A DNA stretch of 64,000 bases from Halogranum rubrum (lineage in GTDB: Archaea; Halobacteriota; Halobacteria; Halobacteriales; Haloferacaceae): positions 1,451,058 through 1,515,057 of the forward strand of contig NZ_FOTC01000001.1 in NCBI RefSeq assembly GCF_900114455.1. Reading direction: 5' to 3'. This document shows positions 16,611 to 24,948 of this stretch, piece after piece. A model generated the notes under the pieces. It was not told the origin of the DNA and ran no database searches. It saw only the letters and a program-made list of their open reading frames with translations. A program made the position numbers and the translations under genes. Numbering within the stretch: position 1 is the first letter of the stretch; every line of letters begins with the position of its first letter.

Positions 16611-17747
16611 TCAGTCCAATACGCCGCGGGCGATGATGGTCTTCTGAATCTCGCTCGTCCCCTCGTAGATGGTCGTAATCTTCGAGTCGCGGTAGTAGCG
16701 TTCGACGTCGAAGTCGGTCGTGTAGCCGTACCCGCCGTGAATCTGGACGGCCTCGTTGGTGATGTCGACGGCCGCCTCGCTGGCGAAGTACTTGGCCATC
16801 GACGCCGCGATACGGTTGTCCTGTCCGTTGTCCTCCTGTCTCGCGGCCTCACGGACGAGCAAGCGGGAGGCTTGCAACTGCGTCGCCATGTCGGCGAACT
16901 TGTGGCGGATGGCTTGGAAGTCGCTGATAGGTTGGTCGAACTGCTCGCGGTCGTGGGCGTACTCTTTCGCGTCGTCGAAGGCGGCCTGCGCGAGGCCGAC
17001 CGCTTGCGAGGCGATGCCGATGCGACCACCGGTGAGAATCGTGAACGCCGCGGAGAGACCCTTCCCCTCCTCGGTGAGGCGGTACTTCTCGGGGATGCGG
17101 ACGCCGTCGAACGTCATTCCGGTCGTGTCGCTGGCGCGGAGGCCGAGTTTGTGCTCCTTCTTGCCGACCTTCACACCGTCGTAGTCGGCGGGGACGAGGA
17201 ACTGGGTGATTCCTTCCTCGGTCTTGGCGAAGACGATGTAGACACCCGCACGCGTGCCGTTCGTAATCCACTGTTTCTCGCCGCTGATGACGTACTCGTC
17301 GCCGTCTCTCTCGGCGCTCGTCGTCATCTCCGCGGGGTTCGACCCGGCCTGCGGTTCGGAGAGACAGAACGCACCGACCGGTCGCCCGTCGACCATCTCG
17401 GGGAGCCACTCGTCTTTGACCTCGCTGGTCCCGAATTTGGCGATACAAGAGGTAGCGAGACAGTGTACTGAGAGCGCCGTCGCGACGGCGAGTTGGCCGT
17501 AGGCGACTTCCTCGTTGACGATGCTGTACGTCGTTCGGTCGGCACCGAACCCGCCGTACTCCTCGGGGACGGTGAGGCCCGTCAGGTCCAGTTCGGCCAG
17601 TCCGTCCCACACGTCCTCGGGGAACGTCTCTGTCTCGTCGGCCTCCTGCCCACCGGGCCGAATCTCTTCGACGGCGAACTCGTGGACGACGTCGCGAATC
17701 GCCCGCTGTTCGGCCGTGAGTGCGGAGTCGACGTCTGCGAATACCAT
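16611..17747 (-). CDS. acd: Acyl-CoA dehydrogenase
   Basis: 378 residues, the full length for the family. N-terminal helical domain to about residue 115, then the beta-barrel with the FAD/substrate signature (FCLSEPQAGSNP, KQWITNGTRAG) and the C-terminal four-helix bundle (GRIGIASQAVGLAQAAFDDA). The catalytic glutamate is in YEGTSEIQK near the end, as in short/medium-chain enzymes; IQIHGGYGYT-like QIHGGYGYTTDFDVER is also intact. It oxidises acyl-CoA to enoyl-CoA and passes electrons to ETF. Which chain length it prefers is unclear; the 3-hydroxyacyl-CoA dehydrogenase/hydratase at 58 kb could be a pathway partner. Confidence 0.93.
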   Translation of the reverse strand: MVFADVDSALTAEQRAIRDVVHEFAVEEIRPGGQEADETETFPEDVWDGLAELDLTGLTVPEEYGGFGADRTTYSIVNEEVAYGQLAVATALSVHCLATSCIAKFGTSEVKDEWLPEMVDGRPVGAFCLSEPQAGSNPAEMTTSAERDGDEYVISGEKQWITNGTRAGVYIVFAKTEEGITQFLVPADYDGVKVGKKEHKLGLRASDTTGMTFDGVRIPEKYRLTEEGKGLSAAFTILTGGRIGIASQAVGLAQAAFDDAKEYAHDREQFDQPISDFQAIRHKFADMATQLQASRLLVREAARQEDNGQDNRIAASMAKYFASEAAVDITNEAVQIHGGYGYTTDFDVERYYRDSKITTIYEGTSEIQKTIIARGVLD

Positions 17748-17801
17748 ACCGGAGAGACCGGACCGTGATGGAAAAAGATGACTAATACGGAGGCGAGTGA
17801 G

Positions 17802-19004
17802 TCAGCGTCGCACGGCGTCGACGACGGCTGACGGGTCGGCGTCCAACCCGCCGCCCTGCGCGAACGTCGGCCCGCCACCGCCGCCGCCGCCGAACGCGTC
17901 AGTGAGTTCCGTGACCACGTCGCCCGCAGCGACATCTCCAGTAGAGGCGACGACGACGAACGTCGACCCCTCTTCGCCCGCGACGACGACTACGTCTGTA
18001 CCGTCGCCGACGACATCTTTCGCCGCGTCGCCGACGTCGTTCGGGCCGAACCCGTCGACGGTGCCGACACGCCACGTCACGCCGTCGCGCTCGACGGCGT
18101 CGAGTCCGGCGAGTCGCGCAGCGAGGACTCCACGCTTCAGGTCGCTCAGTTCGGTCTCGAGGGATTCGGTCTTCGCTCGGAGATTCCGAGCCATCTCGGG
18201 CATCGTCGACACACTGGTCCCGAGTTCGCGGGCCGTCGAGAGCGTCGCCCGCCGCTCTTCTGCACGCCGGTCGATGGCCGTCGGACCGACCGCGAACTCG
18301 ACGCGGGTGAGTCCCTCACCGGGGTTCGAGCGCCCGAGCAGATGCACCGGACCGATTTTACCGGTGTTCGAGACGTGCGTGCCGCCGCAGGCGGCGACGT
18401 CGAAGGGAGTGTCCGAGTCTCCGATGGTCACGACCCGGACCGTGTCGCTGTCGCTGAACACGCCCTCTTCGGTCTTGACGTTGAACGCGACGTCCTCGCG
18501 AGAACGAGCCTCCTCGACCGGGACCTCCTCCCAGGAGACGGAAAGTGAGTCCCAGACGACGCGGTTGACGAGGCGTTCGAGGTCGACGAGCGTCTCGTCG
18601 TCGATGTCCGTGGACGTCTCGAAGTCGACGCGAACCTTCTCTGAGTCGATGTTGAACCCACCGTATCCCAGGTCGTCGAGGTACTCCCGACCTGCGCCGT
18701 AGAGGGCGTGACTGGCGGTGTGGGCACGCATACAGTAGGTGCGGAACGCGTCGTCGACGACGCCGACCGCGATGTCGCCGGCGCTGAGGTCTGGCGCCGA
18801 CTCGAGCGTGTGGACCACGTCGCCGTCGCGGTGCTGAACGTCGGTGACGGTGGTGCCGGCGAGCGTGCCCCGGTCTGCGGGTTGGCCGCCGCTCTCGGCG
18901 TAGAAGTACGTATCGTCGAGGACGACGTCTGGGCCGTCGACGTCGGTGACCGTCGCTTCGAACTCGCGGACGGTCGGGTCGCTCGGTGCGAGAGACTGTG
19001 GCAT
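17802..19004 (-). CDS. alaX: Alanyl-tRNA editing protein, long AlaX type with DHHA1 domain
   Basis: 400 residues from the ATG at 19004; a TTG nine codons upstream is less likely. Free-standing AlaX hydrolyses Ser- or Gly-tRNA-Ala. The N-terminal part carries the AlaRS-like TYFYAESGGQPADRG motif; the zinc-binding editing centre is seen as RAHTASHALYG (two His) and CGGTHVSNTGKIGP (Cys and His). A coiled region (residues ~255-290) leads to a C-terminal DHHA1-like domain with the Gly-rich FGGGGGGGPTFAQGGG, as at the end of full AlaRS. The aminoacylation domain is absent, which is normal for AlaX-L. Confidence 0.92.
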   Translation of the reverse strand: MPQSLAPSDPTVREFEATVTDVDGPDVVLDDTYFYAESGGQPADRGTLAGTTVTDVQHRDGDVVHTLESAPDLSAGDIAVGVVDDAFRTYCMRAHTASHALYGAGREYLDDLGYGGFNIDSEKVRVDFETSTDIDDETLVDLERLVNRVVWDSLSVSWEEVPVEEARSREDVAFNVKTEEGVFSDSDTVRVVTIGDSDTPFDVAACGGTHVSNTGKIGPVHLLGRSNPGEGLTRVEFAVGPTAIDRRAEERRATLSTARELGTSVSTMPEMARNLRAKTESLETELSDLKRGVLAARLAGLDAVERDGVTWRVGTVDGFGPNDVGDAAKDVVGDGTDVVVVAGEEGSTFVVVASTGDVAAGDVVTELTDAFGGGGGGGPTFAQGGGLDADPSAVVDAVRR

Positions 19005-19050
19005 GAGCGTCCGAAAACGCGCAGACGACAAAAAGATGTGAGCTTACTCG

Positions 19051-19572
19051 CTACTCGTCGACGAGCGAGAGGTCGAGTCGGGATTCGAGTTTGCGGATGA
19101 CGGAGCCACCGACGCCCGCGCGGGTCGCTCTCCCCTGTTCGACGGCGAGGACGTCGTCCTCGTCCTCGTCGATGTCGGCGGCGAGGTCCTCGACGGTCAG
19201 TCCCTCCTCCTGTCTGGCCGCTTCGACCTTCGGGCCGTAGTCGGTGACGAGGTAGGGCAGGCGGTCTTTCTCGTAGTTCGTCCCCTCCTTCTCCCAGTGT
19301 TTCGCATCGCCCTTCTGTGCGTCGTACATCTTCGCTGCAGTCTGGGCGGCGCGCTTCTTGCGACTGACCTGCGTGTTGTCGCGCTGTTGGTCCTGTTGGC
19401 TCCGCTTGCGGTCCGTCTTCCGGTTCTCGCTGTGCGGTGCGCAGTCCGGACAGACGAGGAGGTTGGCTCCGGCGACGTTCGCCTGCCTGAGTTTCCCGCT
19501 CTGTTTCCCACAGAGTTCACAGGAGTCGCCGTCGTCGCCACCCCCGCTGCGACCGGTGGAGTACTTAGCCAT
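19051..19572 (-). CDS. mbf1: Archaeal multiprotein bridging factor 1 homologue
   Basis: 173 residues. A zinc ribbon at the N-terminus (CELCGK...LLVCPDC), a basic/polar linker and a C-terminal helix-turn-helix (VEAARQEEGLTVEDLAADID...LAVEQGRATRAG...VIRKLESRL) give the domain order of archaeal aMBF1, a conserved helper of transcription and possibly of ribosomes. The ATG at 19572 lies about 25 nt after TTTAAA (19597-19602), so a leaderless mRNA is likely and the longer upstream frame is rejected. It is followed downstream by alaX on the same strand. Confidence 0.92.
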   Translation of the reverse strand: MAKYSTGRSGGGDDGDSCELCGKQSGKLRQANVAGANLLVCPDCAPHSENRKTDRKRSQQDQQRDNTQVSRKKRAAQTAAKMYDAQKGDAKHWEKEGTNYEKDRLPYLVTDYGPKVEAARQEEGLTVEDLAADIDEDEDDVLAVEQGRATRAGVGGSVIRKLESRLDLSLVDE

Positions 19573-19741
19573 AACCCTGGTTACAGAGTCTACGCGTTTA
19601 AATCCGCGGCAACTAGCTATCGGGCGATTCGGCGACGAGCGTACACCGTCGCTCAGGGAAGTGAAAGAGAGAACCGACGCCGCCGGCCGACCACGTCGAA
19701 ACCTGTGGCTCGGCAGGTAGCGTCTGTAAGGATTATGCGTG

Positions 19742-19825
19742 GGTGATGTCCGTGTAGGGACGTCACCTGCATCGTGTTCCTCGGCGGGGTTGCCGCCTCG
19801 GACGAAGGTGGTGTGTGGACCACCC
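19742..19825 (-). other. Cluster of three hairpins between tRNA-Leu and mbf1
   Basis: Three inverted repeats follow one another: GGTGATGTCC/GGACGTCACC (19742-19767, 10-bp stem with one G-T pair), GGCGG/CCGCC within 19774-19800, and GGTGG/CCACC ending about 19825. They lie directly 3' of the tRNA-Leu gene on the minus strand. They may be part of the tRNA 3' trailer/terminator or a separate structured RNA; no coding sequence is credible here. Confidence 0.4.
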
Positions 19826-19831
19826 ATGCGA

Positions 19832-19916
19832 TGCGTGGGACCGGATTTGAACCGGCGGACCTCTACAGGACAGCGCCCTCAACGCTGCGCCGTTGGCCTG
19901 GCTTGGCTACCCACGC
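19832..19916 (-). tRNA. tRNA-Leu(GAG)
   Basis: 85 nt, class II shape. Acceptor GCGTGGG pairs with CCCACGC, discriminator A. The anticodon stem CAGCG/CGCTG holds the 7-nt loop TTGAGGG, anticodon GAG. A long variable arm and a normal T-loop (GGTTCAAATCC) follow. CCA is not encoded. Confidence 0.93.
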
Positions 19917-20060
19917 TCGCTGCGTGTCTTACTGCACTCCGTTCTTTCTCGGGGGTAAATAAAAGCGCTTTCCTTTGGGCTTGCCCCTGTCTGGCGTTCC
20001 CATCCCAAACGAGAGTCTACACTCCGAACGCTTCATGCCGACGCCACCCCGAGTTCGCCT

Positions 20061-20624
20061 ATGGAACTGCAGCGTGTTCGAGGTCACGTCCCCGCGCTGA
20101 CTGCGGTGCTGACAGTCGTGTCACTCGCACTCGTGTTCGGGGCGGTCCTCGGCGTGATTCCGTCGAGTTCGCTCCCACGAGCACCGGCGAGCGTCTTCGA
20201 CGCGATTCCGCACGTCAACGCCGTCGTCAGCACCGTCGCCATCGGGACGATTCTCGCAGGCGTCCGGTTCATCCGCCGCGGCGACGTCGAGAAACATCGG
20301 GCGGCGATGCTCACGTCGCTCGCGTTGTTCGTCATCTTCCTCGTGCTCTATCTCTACAAGGTCACCGTGAGCGGGACAGCCGAGTTCGGCGGGCCGGACG
20401 CCGTGTATCGTTTCGTCTACCTGCCGACGCTGGCGATTCACATGGTGCTCGCCATCGTCTGTATCCCGCTTCTCTACTACGTCCTCTTGCTCGCCGTGAC
20501 GCGTCCCGTCAAGGAACTGTACGACACGAGTCACAAGCGACTCGGGCGCGTCGCCGCAGCACTGTGGCTTGTCTCGTTCGCCCTCGGCAACGTCGTCTAC
20601 GTCCTGCTCTACTGGGCGTACTGA
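20061..20624 (+). CDS. DUF420-family membrane protein
   Basis: 187 residues with five hydrophobic helices (about residues 12-32, 47-66, 76-96, 117-140 and 158-182). The conserved histidines in FDAIPHVNAVVS, DVEKHRAAML, LAIHMVLA and DTSHKRLGR match the YozB/DUF420 family, which is often encoded near cytochrome oxidase genes and is thought to act in haem-copper oxidase assembly or haem handling. There is no oxidase gene next to it here. Start at the ATG preceded closely by a CG-rich leader; confident about family, not about role. Confidence 0.85.
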   Translation: MELQRVRGHVPALTAVLTVVSLALVFGAVLGVIPSSSLPRAPASVFDAIPHVNAVVSTVAIGTILAGVRFIRRGDVEKHRAAMLTSLALFVIFLVLYLYKVTVSGTAEFGGPDAVYRFVYLPTLAIHMVLAIVCIPLLYYVLLLAVTRPVKELYDTSHKRLGRVAAALWLVSFALGNVVYVLLYWAY

Positions 20625-20688
20625 CCGGATTTCCCACGCCGTGAGAACGAGCGACACGGGGTTGTCGCTGGAGCGCCTCTCTTCGAGT

Positions 20689-21096
20689 ATGCGTTCGACG
20701 ACGACGACGAGGCGAGAGACGGACGGCGAACCGACCCAGACCACCGTCGAGGTGAAGGCGACGGGCCACGTCCGGCGCGAACTCGGATGGTCGCGTCGAG
20801 CGTTCACGTTCGAGGGGACGACGCTCCGCGACTTCCTCGACGCCTTCTTCGCCGAGTACGGCCTCCGTGAGATGCTCGTCGCCGAGACGGAAACGGAGTC
20901 GACGGCGCACGGATGGGCACGCCCCCCAGCCGAGTTACCCGGCACGTGGCGGAAGAATCCCGAAGGAGAACAGTCTCGCGTCTACGCCCGTATCTGTATC
21001 AACGGCCGGTTCAACGAACATCTCGGTGGGTTCGACGCCGAGTTACACGACGGTGACCGGGTGGCACTCATCTACCCGTTCATGTTTTGCTGCTAG
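20689..21096 (+). CDS. MoaD/ThiS-like beta-grasp protein ending in Cys-Cys
   Basis: 135 residues. After a polar N-terminus the sequence follows the ubiquitin-like sulfur-carrier fold: VEVKATGHVRRELG, a helix TLRDFLDAFFAEYGL, then ICINGRFNEHLGGF and ELHDGDRVALIYPF. MoaD, ThiS and archaeal SAMPs end in a Gly-Gly that is adenylated and thiocarboxylated; here the chain ends FMFCC, so the usual activation cannot occur at the same residues. It could be a non-conjugating relative, a metal/sulfur carrier using the cysteines, or a domain with another task. An insertion of about 30 residues between the helix and ICING makes it longer than MoaD. No E1-like or molybdopterin gene is adjacent. Confidence 0.75.
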   Translation: MRSTTTTRRETDGEPTQTTVEVKATGHVRRELGWSRRAFTFEGTTLRDFLDAFFAEYGLREMLVAETETESTAHGWARPPAELPGTWRKNPEGEQSRVYARICINGRFNEHLGGFDAELHDGDRVALIYPFMFCC

Positions 21097-21123
21097 ATGG
21101 GAGTCGGTCAGCGGTGGAGAGAC

Positions 21124-22602
21124 TCAGTCGTCGGCGAGCGTCTGGCCGCCGATGGTCGGGCGTTCGACGTCGCGGTCGGTCGGTTCGCCGTCGATGTCGT
21201 AGGGGTACTCGCCGGTGACACAGCCGAGACAGAGGTCCGCGCGCGACTTGCCGAGGACGTCGGCGATGGCGTCGATAGAGAGATACGCGAGGCTGTCGGC
21301 GCCGATCTCCTCACACACGTCTTCGGTCGTCTGGCCGGCCGCGATGAGTTCGTCACGCGAGGCCATGTCGATGCCCATGTAGCAGGGTGCGACGATGGCC
21401 GGCGCACCGATGCGCATGTGGACTTCCTCTGCGCCCGCGTCGCGCAACAGGTCGACGAGTTGGTTCGACGTCGTCCCGCGGACGATGCTGTCGTCTATGA
21501 TGGTGACCGTCTTTCCCTCGACGGTGCTCTTGATGGGGTTGAGTTTCAGTCGAACCGCGCGTTCGCGTTCGTCCTGCGTCGGCATGATGAACGTCCGACC
21601 GACGTAGCGGTTCTTCATCAGCCCCTCCGCGAACTCGACGCCGTCGCTCTCTTCGTCGTTGTTGGCGGCCTCGGCGTAGCCCGAGGCGAACGCGCGACCA
21701 GAGTCGGGGACGGGCATGACGACGTCGGTGTCGATACCGCTCTCCTCCCAGAGTTTACCGCCGAGGTTCCGGCGGACTTCGTAGACGAGGTTGTCGTCGA
21801 TGATCGAGTCGGGGCGGGCGAAGTAGACGTGTTCGAAGAAGCAGTGGGCCGTGTTGTCGGGGGAGACGAGTTGATACGAGTCGAAGCCTGTCCCGCCTTT
21901 TTCGAGGAGGACGAGTTCACCCGGTCGGACGTCGCGGACGAGTTCGCCGTCGAGAGTGTCGATGGCGGCGGATTCGCTGGCGACGACGTAGCCGTCGTCG
22001 ACTTTCCCGATACAGAGCGGTCGGTTCCCCTGTGGGTCACGGACGCCGAGGACGACGTCGTCGTGCATGATCGTGAGCGAGTACGACCCGTGGATGCGTT
22101 CCATCGTTCGTTTGACCGCGCGGACGAGGTCCTCTTCGAGGAGGTTGCGTGCGAGGTCGTGGGCGATGACCTCCGTGTCGCCGGTCGAGGTGAAGGCGTG
22201 ACCGAGGCCCTCCAACTCGCTCCGAATCTCGTCGGCGTTGACGAGGTTCCCGTTGTGGGCCAGTCCCAGTGCGCCGGATTTGAACGACACCGAGAACGGC
22301 TGAGCACAGCAGTTGTTGACGCCGCCCGCCGTCGGGTAACGAACGTGGCCGATACCGGCCGGGCCGTTCAACTGGTCGAGGTCGCCCTCGCCGAAGACGT
22401 CGCCGACGAGTCCCATGTCGACGTGGCTGTGCTGTTGGAAGCCGTCGTGCGTGACGATGCCGGCGGACTCCTGACCGCGATGCTGGAGCGCGTACAACGA
22501 GTAGTACAGCGGCCGTGCGGCGTTCCGGTCGGCGAGGGAGACGCCGACGACACCGCACTTCTCTGTTGGACCGTCGTGGGAGTGATCCCGCCCGTCTGCC
22601 AT
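21124..22602 (-). CDS. purF: Amidophosphoribosyltransferase
   Basis: 492 residues from the ATG at 22602; TTTTTACC about 25 nt upstream fits a leaderless start. First committed step of purine synthesis: PRPP + glutamine to phosphoribosylamine. The N-terminal nucleophile cysteine follows a 15-residue propeptide (EKCGVVGVS), the Ntn glutaminase domain runs to about residue 240 (ALQHRGQESAGI), and the phosphoribosyltransferase domain carries the PRPP loop VTIIDDSIVRGTTSNQLV. Four Cys of the Bacillus-type Fe-S form are partly present (CYMGIDMA, LCLGCVTGEYP), so an Fe-S-bearing enzyme is possible. Converges with the beta-grasp gene. Confidence 0.96.
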   Translation of the reverse strand: MADGRDHSHDGPTEKCGVVGVSLADRNAARPLYYSLYALQHRGQESAGIVTHDGFQQHSHVDMGLVGDVFGEGDLDQLNGPAGIGHVRYPTAGGVNNCCAQPFSVSFKSGALGLAHNGNLVNADEIRSELEGLGHAFTSTGDTEVIAHDLARNLLEEDLVRAVKRTMERIHGSYSLTIMHDDVVLGVRDPQGNRPLCIGKVDDGYVVASESAAIDTLDGELVRDVRPGELVLLEKGGTGFDSYQLVSPDNTAHCFFEHVYFARPDSIIDDNLVYEVRRNLGGKLWEESGIDTDVVMPVPDSGRAFASGYAEAANNDEESDGVEFAEGLMKNRYVGRTFIMPTQDERERAVRLKLNPIKSTVEGKTVTIIDDSIVRGTTSNQLVDLLRDAGAEEVHMRIGAPAIVAPCYMGIDMASRDELIAAGQTTEDVCEEIGADSLAYLSIDAIADVLGKSRADLCLGCVTGEYPYDIDGEPTDRDVERPTIGGQTLADD

Positions 22603-22903
22603 GGGCGACGCTGGGAGACCCAACGGTAAAAACCCTCGCCATTGTGCCGTATTCAGCCGTTTCTTTGCCGAATGTGTGCACACCTGTGCATACCTTCCGG
22701 GAGTTGGTCGACTTCCCGAGACGTGACTCAGTTCACGAAACGGCACACGAGGTGGCGTGTAGAAGTGCAGATAGCCGAGGCTGACGGTGAGAGACGACGA
22801 GTGTCGTCGCCGAAGTCGTCACTCGGCGACGTAGTTTGCGTCGGCAACCGGAAGGTCCGGTGCCGAAAGATGTTCTGTCGTGAGACGAGAAAATCGAGTC
22901 CGA
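22603..22903. other. Spacer between purF and the L37e gene, with a small palindrome
   Basis: 300 bases without a credible gene. The left end holds the purF promoter. GTGTGCACAC (22674-22683) is a perfect 10-bp palindrome about 45 bp beyond the purF TATA box, with an imperfect repeat TGTGCA right after it, and could be an operator. The rest is ordinary. Confidence 0.4.
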
Positions 22904-23077
22904 CTATTCGCCGGCTTTCGACTGCCAGGCGTACTCTCGACGCTTCGCCGATTTACCGAAGCCGCAGGACGAGCACTCCTTCTTCTTGACGTGGTAGGAT
23001 TTCTCGCCGCAGCGACGGCACTTGACGTGCGTCGTCTTGTTCTTCTTCCCTTGGCTCGGGGTACCAGCACCGGTCAT
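22904..23077 (-). CDS. rpl37e: 50S ribosomal protein L37e
   Basis: 57 residues, [20 protein letters not shown] at the start, with the zinc ribbon [10 protein letters not shown]...[11 protein letters not shown] and a basic C-terminus. It is a complete archaeal/eukaryotic L37e of the large subunit. The ATG overlaps the stop of the Sm-like gene by ATGA, an archaeal arrangement seen widely. Confidence 0.96.
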   Translation of the reverse strand: MTGAGTPSQGKKNKTTHVKCRRCGEKSYHVKKKECSSCGFGKSAKRREYAWQSKAGE

Positions 23078-23307
23078 GCTTTGATTGTGACGACGTTATC
23101 GCCTCGTATAATCGTTGTGTCTTCGACCGCTTCGACATCAAGTTCACCGAGCGCATCGTCGTCGACGTCGAGGCTCTCTTCCAGCACGACGTTCATGTGC
23201 TGGTCGTAGCCCGCGAGCGTCCCGTAATACTCGGCGCCGTCCTTCAACTGCACGGTCACCGGTTCGTTCAGGGACGCTTCGAGGACGTCCAGGGGTCGTC
23301 CGCTCAT
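23074..23307 (-). CDS. lsm: Sm-like archaeal protein (LSm)
   Basis: 77 residues from the ATG at 23307, with TTTAATAC about 25 nt upstream (leaderless). Sm1 motif ([26 protein letters not shown]) and Sm2 motif ([10 protein letters not shown]) are both clear, separated by a short acidic loop. Archaeal Lsm forms a ring that binds U-rich RNA and small RNAs. Co-translated with L37e. Confidence 0.96.
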   Translation of the reverse strand: MSGRPLDVLEASLNEPVTVQLKDGAEYYGTLAGYDQHMNVVLEESLDVDDDALGELDVEAVEDTTIIRGDNVVTIKA

Positions 23308-23539
23308 GGCAAAGACGCTTCGCGTTTCGGTATTAAACATACTGGTTAGTCTCCCGTTTCGGTCGTCCACTTTGCCAGAATCTCTCTCCGTATTGTCTGT
23401 TCGGCGTCACAATCGAGGCACCGACGGGGAGTGTAGTGGCGTCACGTTCCGGATTATCTGAGACTCACGCTCGCCCGCGTGGACCACTCACGACTGCGAC
23501 GGGCACACGAGATGCTCATCACGTAACTCGCGTCAGAAG

Positions 23540-23559
23540 GGTGGGACTGGGATTCGAAC
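23540..23559 (-). repeat. Copy of the tRNA-Ser 3' end (possible old integration scar)
   Basis: GGTGGGACTGGGATTCGAAC here is identical to 23674-23693, the acceptor/T-arm 3' end of tRNA-Ser(TGA), 134 bp away and in the same orientation. After 20 bp the two sequences part. Integrating elements leave such partial copies at tRNA 3' ends. The stretch between holds no open frame of note. Confidence 0.6.
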
Positions 23560-23672
23560 TCACTCGCAACTCTCCGAGTTGCTCGCTGCTCGAATCCCCG
23601 ACGTCTCGGTTCACTGACTCACGCTAGCTGCGAGTACACGAGGTACTCGCTGTAATTGTTCGTCCGTAAACA

Positions 23673-23755
23673 CGGTGGGACTGGGATTCGAACCCAGGAA
23701 GCCAAAGGCTACCTGCTTTCAAGGCAGGCGCAATAGTCCACTCTGCCATCCCACC
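23673..23755 (-). tRNA. tRNA-Ser(TGA)
   Basis: 83 nt, class II. Acceptor GGTGGGA/TCCCACC, discriminator G as usual for serine. Anticodon stem CCTGC/GCAGG encloses CTTGAAA, anticodon TGA. Variable arm TAGCCTTTGGCTTCC region and T-arm CTGGGTTCGAATCCCAG are normal. Confidence 0.94.
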
Positions 23756-23799
23756 CGCGTCAGCACGTACCGAGTCGTGGGTCTAAGAACTGTCGGTCC

Positions 23800-24555
23800 T
23801 CAATCGCGGACGACGGTAGTGCCGCCGTCGTCGGCGACGACACGGAGACCGATGTCACGCACGAACGTCGCCGTGTGCTTCGGGACGATTCGCTCGGCAG
23901 CGATACGTGATTCGAGCAGCGGCAAGAAGGTGAGTAGGTCCTCGCCAGTCTCGACGACCGGTTGCATCGGCACGTACTCGACGCTTCTGTCGGCGTCGTC
24001 CGCTCTGTCGACCAGCGTCTCGACTTCGGGCGCGGCGAACGCGCCGTCGAAGTTGATTGGCTCCCGGAACGCCGCGTAGTAGACGCGGCCCGCGGTCGAC
24101 GGCCCGAGAACCACGTCGTTGGTCCGGAGTTTCATCGCCGCCGAGTCGATTGCCATCCGGGTGAGGAACGGCGCGTTGCCGCGGACGACGGCGGCCGACT
24201 GGACGTCCTCCTCGCGGAGGAGATGGGTCACCGTGTTGCCCGCGCGGGCGTCGAACGTCGACCCCACTTGCACTTCGAATCGGACGTCGCTCGTGTCGCC
24301 GAGTGCGTCGACGACGAGCGCGCGCACTTCCGCTTCGGCGCTCTCCTCGCCGTGATACGCCTCCGGGATGAGGTCGTCGGGGCGGTAGTTCACGAGCAGG
24401 TCGCCACCCGAGCGTTCGGCGGCGATGAAGGCGTCTTTCAGCGTCGCGGCGTAGAATTCGGCGGCTTCCTCTTCCGTGAGCGGACTCGTGGCGGCCAGTT
24501 CCGACCCGACGAGTCCGGGGCGTGGGGGGTCTGCGAAGACAGCGATGACGGTCAT
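23800..24555 (-). CDS. DUF2064-type GT-A-fold protein (nucleotidyl/glycosyl transferase-like)
   Basis: 251 residues. The N-terminus MTVIAVFADPPRPGLVGSELA resembles the opening of the DUF2064/TIGR04282 group of GT-A-like transferases, where VF.KPP..G..KTRLA binds the nucleotide; here the basic residues are replaced. A second conserved area is RTNDVVLGPSTAGRVYYAAF, corresponding to the LGP..DGGY metal/substrate motif, also altered. The missing canonical residues suggest a haloarchaeal offshoot with changed or lost transferase function. It is next to tRNA-Ser and has no obvious operon partner. Confidence 0.65.
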   Translation of the reverse strand: MTVIAVFADPPRPGLVGSELAATSPLTEEEAAEFYAATLKDAFIAAERSGGDLLVNYRPDDLIPEAYHGEESAEAEVRALVVDALGDTSDVRFEVQVGSTFDARAGNTVTHLLREEDVQSAAVVRGNAPFLTRMAIDSAAMKLRTNDVVLGPSTAGRVYYAAFREPINFDGAFAAPEVETLVDRADDADRSVEYVPMQPVVETGEDLLTFLPLLESRIAAERIVPKHTATFVRDIGLRVVADDGGTTVVRD

Positions 24556-24741
24556 ATCCCACGGTGGAGGTGCGAGACTCTTGAAGTCGCTGGTCTGTGC
24601 ACACCAGACAGCGAGGGGAGTAAGGAACGTGTACCGTTAGACGGCGTCGCATTCGACGCTATCGCTCCGGCCGAGTCGTGCGAGAGACTCAGGCTCCGTA
24701 AGCGGCCCATGTTCAGGTGTGAGAGCCTGGTACACTGAGTC

Positions 24742-24948
24742 GTGATTCCCGGAACCAACCCGCTCGGTGAACTGTTTGGCGTGTACGCCGTCGCTTCGAC
24801 GCTCGTCATTCCGTTCGCACTCGGTGCTGGGTTCGACGAACGCACCACGAGCGTCGTCAGTATGACCGCTGGAATCACCACGATTGGTCTCTTCCTCGCA
24901 TGGCACCACCTCCCGGAACTCTACCGCACCGTTCTCCCCTCGCAGTGA
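24742..24948 (+). CDS. Small two-helix membrane protein, hypothetical
   Basis: 68 residues from a GTG at 24742. Two hydrophobic stretches (about residues 12-30 and 38-55) with a short polar loop GFDERTT between, ending in HHLPELYRTVLPSQ. Composition and codon use are like the surrounding genes, which is why I accept it, but no family is recognised and no RBS or clear TATA box is seen. Confidence 0.5.
   Translation: MIPGTNPLGELFGVYAVASTLVIPFALGAGFDERTTSVVSMTAGITTIGLFLAWHHLPELYRTVLPSQ

Noticed and set aside
21097-22629. 510-codon open frame antisense to purF
   Set aside because: Same antisense effect; purF has all its motifs and the antisense product has none.
23540-23640. A second tRNA gene before tRNA-Ser
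   Set aside because: Only the 3' 20 bp match; no acceptor 5' half, D-arm or anticodon arm can be found.
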